A stretch of DNA of 64,000 nucleotides, taken from assembly GCA_016710095.1 (NCBI GenBank), contig JADJLL010000015.1:1-64000 (forward strand), written 5' to 3'. Under the pieces are notes generated by a model. The model was given only the letters and a program-made list of their open reading frames with translations. It was not told the origin of the DNA and ran no database searches. The position numbers and the translations under genes are program-made. This stretch comes from Candidatus Eiseniibacteriota bacterium (lineage in GTDB: Bacteria > Eisenbacteria > RBG-16-71-46). Shown piece after piece: positions 18,068 through 25,510 of this stretch. Positions within the stretch are counted from its first letter, which is position 1. Every line of letters starts with the position of its first letter.

Positions 18068-19895
18068 TCAGTGGCCGCCGGACTTCACGAAGATGCGATC
18101 CACGTTCCAGAGGATGCGGTGCGGCATGGGGCTCGGCGCGACGTTGCCGAACTTGCTGCGCACGGGGAGCCGGATGATCTGCGTGGGCAGCCAGACGATC
18201 CAGCACTGGTCGTTCACGATGCCCATGAGTTCGCGCCACGCGGTCTTTCGCGCGGGCTCGTCCGTCGAGTAGACGATGCGGTCCATGAGCGCGTCCATCC
18301 GCGCTTCCTCGGGAGTGGCGGGCTTCTCCTGCCGGATGTGCCAGTAGTGCAGCAGGCCGGACGAGCGCCACGTGTTCTGCCCCATGCCGGGCTCGGCGGG
18401 AACCGCGGAACCCTGCCCGAGCAGCACGGCGTCGTAGTCGAGGTCGCTGCGCATGTGCGCCGTGAGCGTGTTGAACTCGAGCGGCGCGGCGTCCACGCGG
18501 ATGCCCAACTTCGCGAGGTCGTCGCGCACGAGCGTGAGCATCTCCTTGCGCATCGTGTTGTCCGCGTTCGTGTGCATCGTGAACGCGATCGTGCGGCCCT
18601 GGCCGTCCTCGAGGAATCCGTCGCCGTTCGTGTCCTTCCAGCCGAGCCCGGCGAGCAGGCTGCTTCGCGCCCTCGGGATCGTGGTCGAGCCCCGTGATCG
18701 CCGGGTCGTACCAGCGCTTGTTGCCGGGCGACATCGTGGACCAGCTCTTCACGCCCTCGCCGCGGAACGGTCCGCGGATGAGCGCTTCGCGGTCGATGGC
18801 CTTCGACACCGCGCGGCGGAAGTCGGCCTTCGAGAACCACGAGTACTTCGCCGCTCCCACCATGGGTTCGCCGGGCTCGTGGTTCGGCGAGTCCTCGGGC
18901 GCGGGATTGAGGTTGAACCAGAGGAACGACGTGTTGAACGAAGGGCCGCTGTCGTACAGCGTGTAGCCGCCCTTCGCCTGCCCCGCCGCGTACGCGGCGT
19001 AGTCCTCGGAACGCACGTTGTCGAGACCGTCGAGTTCGCCCGCCTGGAACTTGAGCGCCGCGACGTCCTGGTCCTTCGCGAGCACAAACACGACCTCGTC
19101 GAGGTACGGCAGCCGCTGGCCCTTCGCGTCCACGCCGAACCACCACGGATTGCGGCCGAGCACGACCTTTTCGTCCGCGCGGTATTCGCGCAGCACCCAG
19201 GGACCGCTCGTCACGAGGCTTTCGGGCCGCGTGTCGACACCGTAGGCGGAGGCGAACCCGCCCGCGCGCCACACGGGCTCGAGCACGTGGCGCGGCAGGA
19301 TGCGCACGGTGCTCGTCGCCGACAGCAGCATCGCGTACGGGCGCGCCGTGACGACGCGAAAGGTGTACGAGTCCGGCGCGGCGTACGTGAAGCGCTCGCG
19401 CTCGCCGGTCCGGGCGTTCGTGACCGAGAGCCCTTCCGACATGGACGTGCCGAGCGAATCGTCCATCGCCACGTCGAAGCTGAACGACACGTCGGTCGCG
19501 CTGATCGGATGCCCGTCGCTGAAGCACGCGCCGCGGCGAAGGTGGAACGTGAGCGTGCACGCGTCGGCGGACCAGTCCCACGACTTCGCGAAGAGCGGGA
19601 CGTCCTGCAGCGACGTGTAGTCGACGTCCGTGAGCGACGTGTACAGCAGGTTGCACACGTCGTTCGTCGGGCGCTCGGACGCCATGATCGGGTTGAAGTG
19701 CTTCGGGCTCGCGGTCGCGCCGACGACGAATCGGCCGCCGTACGTGCCGATCTCGCGCATGCGCATCGTGAGCGTGTCGGCGGGCAGCGGGTGCTGGTCC
19801 ACCCGGCGCGCGACCTTCGCGCCGCCGCAACCGGCCAACGCGAGCGCCGCGAACGCGACGAGAAGCCTGATGGCGAAGCTCGACGGGAGTCTCAT
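18068..19895 (-). CDS. oppA: Peptide-binding lipoprotein OppA/SBP_bac_5 family, one frameshift
   Basis: The extracytoplasmic binding protein of the importer. It starts at ATG 19895 with a lipoprotein signal (LLVAFAALALAGC, Cys at the lipobox). SBP_bac_5 features follow: ERPTNDVCNLLYTSLTDVD, LRRGACFSDGHPISATDVSFS and SWFSKADFRRAVSKAIDRE. Near 18663 an extra C in GCGAAGCAGC shifts the frame; removing it joins DPEGAK to SLLAGLGWKDTNGDGFLEDG and continues to the stop at 18068, giving about 608 residues. The DTNGDGF segment is a typical hinge motif of the family. Ligand is not predictable. Confidence 0.9.
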
Positions 19896-19940
19896 GCGCA
19901 CCTCGTGCGCGCACCGCACCATGCGACGCACGCTCGCGGC

Positions 19941-19970
19941 ATCATAGGAACCGCGTCGCACGCGGCGCAA
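19941..19970 (-). promoter_or_regulatory. Promoter of the oppABCDF operon
   Basis: Minus strand TTGCGC (19970-19965), an 18-base spacer and a strong TATGAT -10 (19946-19941) lie about 45 bases before the oppA start, right after the lplA stop. Confidence 0.6.
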
Positions 19971-19973
19971 GAG

Positions 19974-20774
19974 TCACGCGCCCGTGGCGCCGGCCCGGAC
20001 GTCCACCACGGGGAGCGTTCCGAGGAACGCGTCCGAGTCCGCCGGCCCCAGCCGCTCGCAGTCCGGCCAGCCGGCGGCGACGGCCTGCTCGAGCCGCTCG
20101 AGCGGCGCGCGCGCGCCCAGCCACGGCCCGGCGTGCGCCGTGGCCCCGGCGAGGGCTTCGCGGACCGCCGGGCGGCGCTCCTCGGCGAGCCGCGCCCAGT
20201 CGGCGAGCCGCAGGTGCGAATCCCCGAGCAGGAGGCTCCCCTGCTGCAGCAGCGCCGTCCCACGGCGGCGCTGGGCGATGCCCGCGAACTTGCGGCCGTC
20301 CAGCGTCAGCTCGTACCGGGCGGTCGAAGCGAAGCAGGGCGGCGCGGCCTCGGCGCCACCGCGCGGGCGTCCCACGCCGCGCGCCGAGCCCGCGGACAGC
20401 TCGACGGGCACGCCCAGCGCGCGCAGCGCCACGGCCAGCATGCCGCACGTGCGCGCGTAGGCCGCCGTGGGATCGGGCGCCCAGCCTTCGGGGCCGAGCG
20501 GCGCGGTGAGCGAGAACGTCCATTCTTCGTCGTGCCAGATGGCGCGGCCCCCCGTGGGGCGCACGGCCCAGACGATGCCGGCCCCCTCGAGGCGCGGCAG
20601 GTCGAGTTCGGCCTCGGGCGACTGGCTGCTGCCGAGCGTGATCCCGGCGGGCGCGAACTGGAAGAGCCTCAGCACGGGCCGCGCGAGCGCGCCGGATTCG
20701 CACGCGGCCAGCAGCCGCGCGTCCCGAGCCATGTTCTCGCGCGCGTCGTGCGCGCCGTCCCGCCACAGGATCAT
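19974..20774 (-). CDS. lplA: Lipoate-protein ligase A / octanoyltransferase family protein
   Basis: A 266-residue member of the BPL/LplA/LipM fold that attaches lipoate or octanoate to lipoyl domains such as GcvH. The lipoate-binding signature RPTGGRAIWHDEEWTFSL lies near residue 73, and GRKFAGIAQRRRGTALLQQGSLL carries the catalytic-site lysine. A Cys in PPCFAS upstream of the lysine could be the acyl-thioester residue of a LipM-type transferase, so ligase versus octanoyltransferase is unresolved. It lies after a terminator but on the same strand as gcvH, its likely acceptor, 7 kb upstream. Confidence 0.85.
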   Translation of the reverse strand: MILWRDGAHDARENMARDARLLAACESGALARPVLRLFQFAPAGITLGSSQSPEAELDLPRLEGAGIVWAVRPTGGRAIWHDEEWTFSLTAPLGPEGWAPDPTAAYARTCGMLAVALRALGVPVELSAGSARGVGRPRGGAEAAPPCFASTARYELTLDGRKFAGIAQRRRGTALLQQGSLLLGDSHLRLADWARLAEERRPAVREALAGATAHAGPWLGARAPLERLEQAVAAGWPDCERLGPADSDAFLGTLPVVDVRAGATGA

Positions 20775-20792
20775 GCCGACCTCGAAACGAAA

Positions 20793-20815
20793 CCCCCGGC
20801 TGCGTGGGCCGGGGG
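20793..20815 (-). terminator. Terminator at the end of the membrane-protein module
   Basis: Perfect 8-bp arms CCCCCGGC and GCCGGGGG with a 7-base loop. On the minus strand it is followed by GTTTCGTTTCG. It lies 35 bases after the last membrane-protein stop and 19 bases before lplA. Confidence 0.75.
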
Positions 20816-20850
20816 CGGGTGAATCGCGGCGGAGCCGGGTCGCGCCGCGT

Positions 20851-21525
20851 TCACCTCACGTGGAGCCAATCGACGAGCAGGAACTGGAAGCGTCCGATGA
20901 GCAGCGAGACCCGCGACATCACCGTGTACCCGTAGCCGGCGCCGAACGAGATCATGAGGAACCACACGCCGACTCGCGAGACGCCACCCAGCACGCCCTT
21001 GTGCTCGCGACTGTAGAAGAAGAACAGCAGGCTCGTCACGAGACCGATCGTGAACAGGATCGCGTTCAGGCTCGCCCACAGGTTTCCGGGGATCCAGAGC
21101 GGAATGAGGCTCGCCTGCACCTGCGCGACGAGATCGCCCTGGGCGAAGCCCGTGGTCTTGAGTCCGGCGTACACGCCCATCACGACGGCGAGCGACCAGC
21201 GCGACATCCACGACAGCCGCGTGAACAGCCGCGTGAACAGGAGCACGCCGAGCACGGCCGGGATGATCAGCCAGGCGCGATAGTCCTGCATGCGCGCGTC
21301 GAACGGTCCGCCGGGCAGCGAGCCGTCGAACGTGGCACGCAGCGGCACGACGAGGTACTGGTCCACGACGGTCCAGTAGTTCAGCGCGATGTAGTAGCCC
21401 GCGGACACGCCGACGAACAGGTGCTCGGCGAACTTGTAGAGCGGGTTGTCCTTGTACAGGAACGAGAACACGCAGAGCGTGAGCAGGGCCGCGATCCAGA
21501 CGCCGAAGTCGCCGGAGATCGTCAT
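20851..21525 (-). CDS. Conserved multi-pass membrane protein of unknown function (module gene G)
   Basis: A 224-residue protein with about six hydrophobic segments, beginning FGVWIAALLTLCVFSFLY and ending FQFLLVDWLHVR. A conserved-looking amphipathic stretch is DNPLYKFAEHLFVGVSAGYY near residue 22. I do not recognise a named family. The ATG at 21525 overlaps the preceding gene (ATGA), and the gene is the last of a co-transcribed membrane set. In related lineages I recall similar proteins beside DUF6754 and GlmL-like genes, but I cannot verify this here. Confidence 0.8.
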   Translation of the reverse strand: MTISGDFGVWIAALLTLCVFSFLYKDNPLYKFAEHLFVGVSAGYYIALNYWTVVDQYLVVPLRATFDGSLPGGPFDARMQDYRAWLIIPAVLGVLLFTRLFTRLSWMSRWSLAVVMGVYAGLKTTGFAQGDLVAQVQASLIPLWIPGNLWASLNAILFTIGLVTSLLFFFYSREHKGVLGGVSRVGVWFLMISFGAGYGYTVMSRVSLLIGRFQFLLVDWLHVR

Positions 21526-22364
21526 GAGGACGCTCCTTCCTTGCGGCGCGTGCGGTGCACGACGTTGCCGAGCACGATGCAGAGCGCGATGAAGAGGTGG
21601 GCCATGGACTGCGCGTCCATGCCGCTCGTCGCGGCGCCGCGCTCCTTGCGGAGCACTTCGTACTCCGCCGCGCCCGCCATGCCGCCGAGCAGGCCGCGCA
21701 GCTGGCCGGACTGCAGGTACGGGAAGAACTCCGGCGTGCTCACCGCGGTCGTGCCCGATACCATCGGCAGGTGGAAACGCGAGTTCACCTGCTGCACCCA
21801 CTCCTTCGTGCCCGGATAGCCGGCCGAGATGTTCACGAGCAGCGGGAAGCTGGAGTAGTCGGTGACGTTGCGCATGATCGGCAGCTGCGTCGTGACGCGG
21901 CCGTGCTGGTCACGCGGGAACGCGCTCGCGATCCCCTGCCCCATGAGCACCATGACGGCCTCGTTCCCCGACTTGTAGCCGAGGTTCACGTAGTCCACGC
22001 CGTCCTTCAAAGGCACGCCGCGCGCGCGGTACTCGTCGGCGACGTGCTCGATGGTCTGGTCCACGACGGCCGCGCCGCCGTTCCAGAGCACGGTCACGAC
22101 GATCTTGCAGCGCTTGTCCCACAGCTGGCGCAGCGACGTCTCGGCCATCGGTCCCAGCTCGGGCGTCGAAGCCGGGTCGTAGTCGCACGACATGAGGACG
22201 GTGGAGCCGTCGGGGATCGCCGCGATCGCGTCGTGGTACTGGCGCACCGGCGTCGTCGGCACGATCGGGAGCCCGATCGGCCAGAGCAACGGGATGAGCA
22301 CGAGCAGCCCCACGACGAGGAAGATCCAGCGGCGGTCGATGCGGTCGAGTTCGAGGAAACGCAT
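21522..22364 (-). CDS. Membrane-anchored extracytoplasmic protein of unknown function (module gene F)
   Basis: 280 residues. One N-terminal helix (WIFLVVGLLVLIPLLWPIGL) anchors a ~200-residue soluble domain, and a C-terminal helix (MAHLFIALCIVLGNVVH) follows. The soluble part has distinctive strings: TVLMSCDYDPASTPELGPMA, DYVNLGYKSGNEAVMVLMGQ, VNISAGYPGTKEWVQQV and YLQSGQLRGLLGGMAGAAEYE. The alternation of beta-strand and Gly-rich turns suggests a Rossmann-like or sugar-phosphatase-like fold, but no catalytic motif is assignable. It is tightly packed between two membrane genes (1-base gap upstream, 4-base overlap downstream). Confidence 0.8.
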   Translation of the reverse strand: MRFLELDRIDRRWIFLVVGLLVLIPLLWPIGLPIVPTTPVRQYHDAIAAIPDGSTVLMSCDYDPASTPELGPMAETSLRQLWDKRCKIVVTVLWNGGAAVVDQTIEHVADEYRARGVPLKDGVDYVNLGYKSGNEAVMVLMGQGIASAFPRDQHGRVTTQLPIMRNVTDYSSFPLLVNISAGYPGTKEWVQQVNSRFHLPMVSGTTAVSTPEFFPYLQSGQLRGLLGGMAGAAEYEVLRKERGAATSGMDAQSMAHLFIALCIVLGNVVHRTRRKEGASS

Positions 22365-22365
22365 G

Positions 22366-23046
22366 TCAGTCGCTCCCTCCCAGGTACGAACGCTCGATGC
22401 CGAGGATCACGCGCAGGCCGGTCGCCATGACGCCCATCGCGGCGCCGATCAGGATCGCGCGCTTCGCGGCGTTCTGCGGCCAGTCCATGATCCACTGCTG
22501 CAGCGGCTCGAGCCGCAGGTGGCGCACCCAGTCCGGCAGCCCCGGATGGTCGAACACACCCGCCATGATCGCGTCGCCCAGCGGCACGCGGCCGATCATC
22601 ACGATGAGCGCGGAGACCGCGAGCAGCGCCGCCTCGGCCGTGCGCACGCGGAAGGCGCGGAACGCCGCCGACGCGATGAAGAACGCGAGCAGCGCGAACA
22701 TGGTCGAGTTCATGGGCACGTAGATGTTGTCGTAGATCCAGATCGAGACCGTGCCCGGGTCCTGGAACTTCGCGCGGTCCACGAACAGCCCGAACACGAG
22801 CGTCACGAGCATGCCCACGAGCAGGACGACTTTGTACGGCCAGTCCGGATGGCGGCGCGCGATGCCCTCGAGGTTCACGCGCACGAGGTTCGCGCCGCCG
22901 AGCGCGTAGCCGAACGCGACGACGATCACGGCGCAGCGCTGGAAATAGTCGGCCGGCACGCTGATGAACTGGTGCGGGACGAAGAATCCCGCCAGCACGA
23001 TCGCGCCGATGACGGCCGTCAGGAAGAGTGGGATCTCACGCTTCAC
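22366..23046 (-). CDS. Multi-pass membrane protein of unknown function (module gene E)
   Basis: 226 residues with about five membrane segments: LFLTAVIGAIVLAGFFVP, CAVIVVAFGYALGGANLV, VVLLVGMLVTLVFGLFV, TMFALLAFFIASAAF and AALLAVSALIVMIGRVPLG. The loop NLEGIARRHPDWPYK between helices 2 and 3 is basic, placing it in the cytoplasm. The C-terminus WPQNAAKRAILIGAAMGVMA is Ala-rich. No family assigned. It starts nine bases after the DUF6754-like gene and probably forms a complex with the products of the neighbouring membrane genes. Confidence 0.8.
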   Translation of the reverse strand: MKREIPLFLTAVIGAIVLAGFFVPHQFISVPADYFQRCAVIVVAFGYALGGANLVRVNLEGIARRHPDWPYKVVLLVGMLVTLVFGLFVDRAKFQDPGTVSIWIYDNIYVPMNSTMFALLAFFIASAAFRAFRVRTAEAALLAVSALIVMIGRVPLGDAIMAGVFDHPGLPDWVRHLRLEPLQQWIMDWPQNAAKRAILIGAAMGVMATGLRVILGIERSYLGGSD

Positions 23047-23055
23047 GCCGCGCTC

Positions 23056-24285
23056 CTATTGCGTCTGCATCCACACGGTCAACGTGTGGATGCCGAGGGT
23101 TTCGAGCACGCAGCCGACGATCACGACGGCCACGATGGCGAGTTTGAGCATGTCCGCGCCCTTGAGGCCGCCGACGAGCCGCGCCTCTCCCGACAGGTAC
23201 GCGCTCGCGGCGAACATCTCCTCGCCGATGAGCGTGTAGTCGCAGGCGACGACGAAGAACGGCAGCTGGTGCACGTTCGCGGTCGCGGCGATCTGGATCG
23301 CGCCGGTCGCGAAGCCCGTCTCGGAGAGCATCAGCGATTCGCCGTAGAACGAGCCGAAGAACAGGTGGGCCGCCGGGCGCTCGCGCAGCATGATGCCGGT
23401 GATGGCGGCGACGTACGCGAACTGCTCGGGCGAGACGAACTGCACGCTGTCCGGGTCGTACGCGTCGGGGCGCCCCGCGTCCACGTGACCGCTGCGCACC
23501 ATCTCCTGCGCGATCGTGAACGGGATCGGGTACGACACCGGCACGCGCAGCGGCGTGTCGTAGCGCGCGGTCATCTTCGCGACGCTCTCGAGGATCACGA
23601 GGCCCGCCACCGTCTGGATCTCGTCGATGTCCTGGATGCCGGGCACGTACAGCACCGGGCGGCCCATTTCGGTGGCGCGTCCGATGGCTTCCTCGATCGC
23701 GTCGATGCCGGCGAGGCGGCGCACGAACGGTTTGCGCCCCGTCTGCGCCATGTACATGTAGTAGAGAACGAGCAGGAAGAACGCGAGCAGGAACACGAGC
23801 ACGCTGACACGCGAGAGATTGAACCAGCTCGAGCGCCCGATCGCCGGTCCCGCCGCGGCGCCCGCGCGGGTCGTGCCGCCGGGGCCGAACGCGGCGACGC
23901 GATAGAAGTAGGTCTCGTTGCGGCGCACGGTGACGTCGGTGTGCGCGCGCACGCCGGCGTCCACGCTGTCCACGACTTCCCATGGGCCGCCCGGCGACAG
24001 CGCGCGCTCGAGGAAGTACCCGTCCACGAGGCCCCTGCCGGCGCTGTCGTCCGGGGACGTCTCCCAGGTGAGCGACACCGCGCCACCCGCGTCGTTCGGG
24101 ACGTCCGCGTAGAGCAGGCCGGTCGGCGGCTGCGGCGGGGGAATCGTGGGTGTTGCAGTGGCGGCGGCGCTGGCGCCGCTCGCCGCAGCGGTCTCGGCGG
24201 CGCTCGACGGCACGGTCCACACGCCCAGCAACAAGGCGGCGAGAGCGACGAGGACACATCGGCGCGCGGACACGGCGAGCGGCAA
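23056..24285 (-). CDS. Signal peptide - fibronectin III - DUF6754-like membrane protein (module gene D)
   Basis: About 409 residues. Start chosen at TTG 24285 because AGGAGGGG lies five bases upstream. A signal peptide (VLVALAALLLGVWTVPSSA) is followed by an Ala/Pro linker and an FN3 domain (PPTGLLYADVP ... YFYRVAAFGPGG). One helix follows (VSVLVFLLAFFLLVLYYMYM), then a ~220-residue domain: AIGRATEMGRPVLYVPGIQD, SPEQFAYVAAITGIMLRE, GSFYGESLMLSETGFA and PFFVVACDYTLIGEEMFAAS. A C-terminal helix ends it. The large domain matches my memory of DUF6754, known from Chloroflexota and candidate phyla, function unknown. It has its own promoter and heads the membrane-protein set. Confidence 0.8.
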   Translation of the reverse strand: MPLAVSARRCVLVALAALLLGVWTVPSSAAETAAASGASAAATATPTIPPPQPPTGLLYADVPNDAGGAVSLTWETSPDDSAGRGLVDGYFLERALSPGGPWEVVDSVDAGVRAHTDVTVRRNETYFYRVAAFGPGGTTRAGAAAGPAIGRSSWFNLSRVSVLVFLLAFFLLVLYYMYMAQTGRKPFVRRLAGIDAIEEAIGRATEMGRPVLYVPGIQDIDEIQTVAGLVILESVAKMTARYDTPLRVPVSYPIPFTIAQEMVRSGHVDAGRPDAYDPDSVQFVSPEQFAYVAAITGIMLRERPAAHLFFGSFYGESLMLSETGFATGAIQIAATANVHQLPFFVVACDYTLIGEEMFAASAYLSGEARLVGGLKGADMLKLAIVAVVIVGCVLETLGIHTLTVWMQTQ

Positions 24286-24341
24286 GGGGGCCCCTCCTGG
24301 GCGGACACTCCCGCGCGATCCGGCGCGAGCAGGTGCCGGGC

Positions 24342-24371
24342 ACGCTAGCAACGCGTTTCCTCCCGAGTCAA
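24342..24371 (-). promoter_or_regulatory. Promoter before the DUF6754-like gene
   Basis: Minus strand TTGACT (24371-24366), an 18-base spacer and TAGCGT (24347-24342), in the short gap after the KOW-like gene. The -10 is identical to that of the microcompartment promoter. Confidence 0.6.
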
Positions 24372-24386
24372 CGGCGGAACGCGCGC

Positions 24387-25508
24387 TCACGGCGCGATGC
24401 GCTCCACGTTCGCGCGCGGCACGATGCGGCGTTCGCGATCGTCGGCGAACTCGATCTCGAGCACACGCACGAGCGCTTCGGTCTCGAGCGCGGCCAGTTC
24501 CGCGGGCAACGCCGCGACGCGACCGATGCGGCCGAACCACGGCTCGCGAATCACGCGCACCATCGCGCCGACCTCGAGCCCGCCCCCGCTCTCCTCTGCG
24601 CGCTCGGGCACGTCGTCGCCGATCGGGATCACGACTTCCGGCCGCATGACGCCGGCGCGGATCTGCGTCGCGCCGCTCACGGACGCCTCGCGCCCCACGT
24701 GCTGCTTGAGGAGCTTCCATGTGCGCTGCGCCATCGGGATGCGGCCGAAGCCCTCCGTGAGGACGAGCGAGAAACCGAGCTGTTCGGCGCCCGTGATCGC
24801 GACGCCGAGGTCGCGGCCGAGAAGGCGCTTCAGGTCGCCGTCGTCGAAGCCGCCGACGATCACCGCGGCGACGCCGATGTCGCGCGCGCGCATGAGCGTG
24901 TCGTAGCTGACGTACGCGCCGCCCACGACCACGCGTCCGCGATGCTCGGCGCCGAGGTCCGCGGGCTGCAGCTCGGCGTCCGGCGTGTTCACCGGCACCG
25001 CGATCGCGCCGCACGCTTCCCCGCCCACGCCGAAGATGCCCTGCAGGAAGGCGCCGCGCGTCTCGACCACGACGCCCTCGCCCTCGAGCACGCGCGCCAC
25101 GCGTCCGCTCACGTACGCCGTCACCTCGACCGGGATCGGCGGCTCACGCAGCACGAGCTGGCCCGTGACCGGCGACACGCTCTCGATCACGCCCGAGCAG
25201 GGCGCCTTCACTTCCGTGCGCCCGAATCCGAACAACCCCTTCGCGAACGCGATCGGCTCGTCGGCCGCGACCGTGCTGCCGACCGGCTGCAGCAGCGAGT
25301 CGACCGCCTTCGCGGGATCGATCGAGAGCTTCGCGGCGAGATTCACGATCTGCACGTTGCCGGGAAGCTCCGTACGCGCGACCACCGTCCCGGGCTCGAC
25401 CACGTCGCCGACCCGGACGAGCACGTCGCCACGCAGCGGCAGACGGCGCTCGCGTTCGAGACGCGCGGACTCCGTGACGCGCAGGCCGGGTGTGTACGAG
25501 TGCCCCAC
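24387..25508 (-). CDS. Barrel-sandwich (lipoyl-like) plus KOW-like protein of unknown function (module gene C)
   Basis: 373 residues from GTG 25508. The N-terminal third resembles a split barrel-sandwich hybrid domain (VRVGDVVEPGTVVART ... EVKAPCSGVIESVSPVTGQL), without a lipoyl- or biotinyl-lysine motif. A middle Rossmann-like region follows (AAVIVGGFDDGDLKRLLGRD, AITGAEQLGFSLVLTEGFG). The C-terminal ~65 residues resemble a KOW-type SH3 barrel (EVGAMVRVIREPWFGRIGRV) ending RRIVPRANVERIAP. No signal peptide, so it is cytoplasmic. It lies two bases after the GlmL-like gene and is very likely a functional partner of that ATPase. Not a known enzyme. Confidence 0.8.
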   Translation of the reverse strand: MGHSYTPGLRVTESARLERERRLPLRGDVLVRVGDVVEPGTVVARTELPGNVQIVNLAAKLSIDPAKAVDSLLQPVGSTVAADEPIAFAKGLFGFGRTEVKAPCSGVIESVSPVTGQLVLREPPIPVEVTAYVSGRVARVLEGEGVVVETRGAFLQGIFGVGGEACGAIAVPVNTPDAELQPADLGAEHRGRVVVGGAYVSYDTLMRARDIGVAAVIVGGFDDGDLKRLLGRDLGVAITGAEQLGFSLVLTEGFGRIPMAQRTWKLLKQHVGREASVSGATQIRAGVMRPEVVIPIGDDVPERAEESGGGLEVGAMVRVIREPWFGRIGRVAALPAELAALETEALVRVLEIEFADDRERRIVPRANVERIAP

Positions 25509-25510
25509 GC

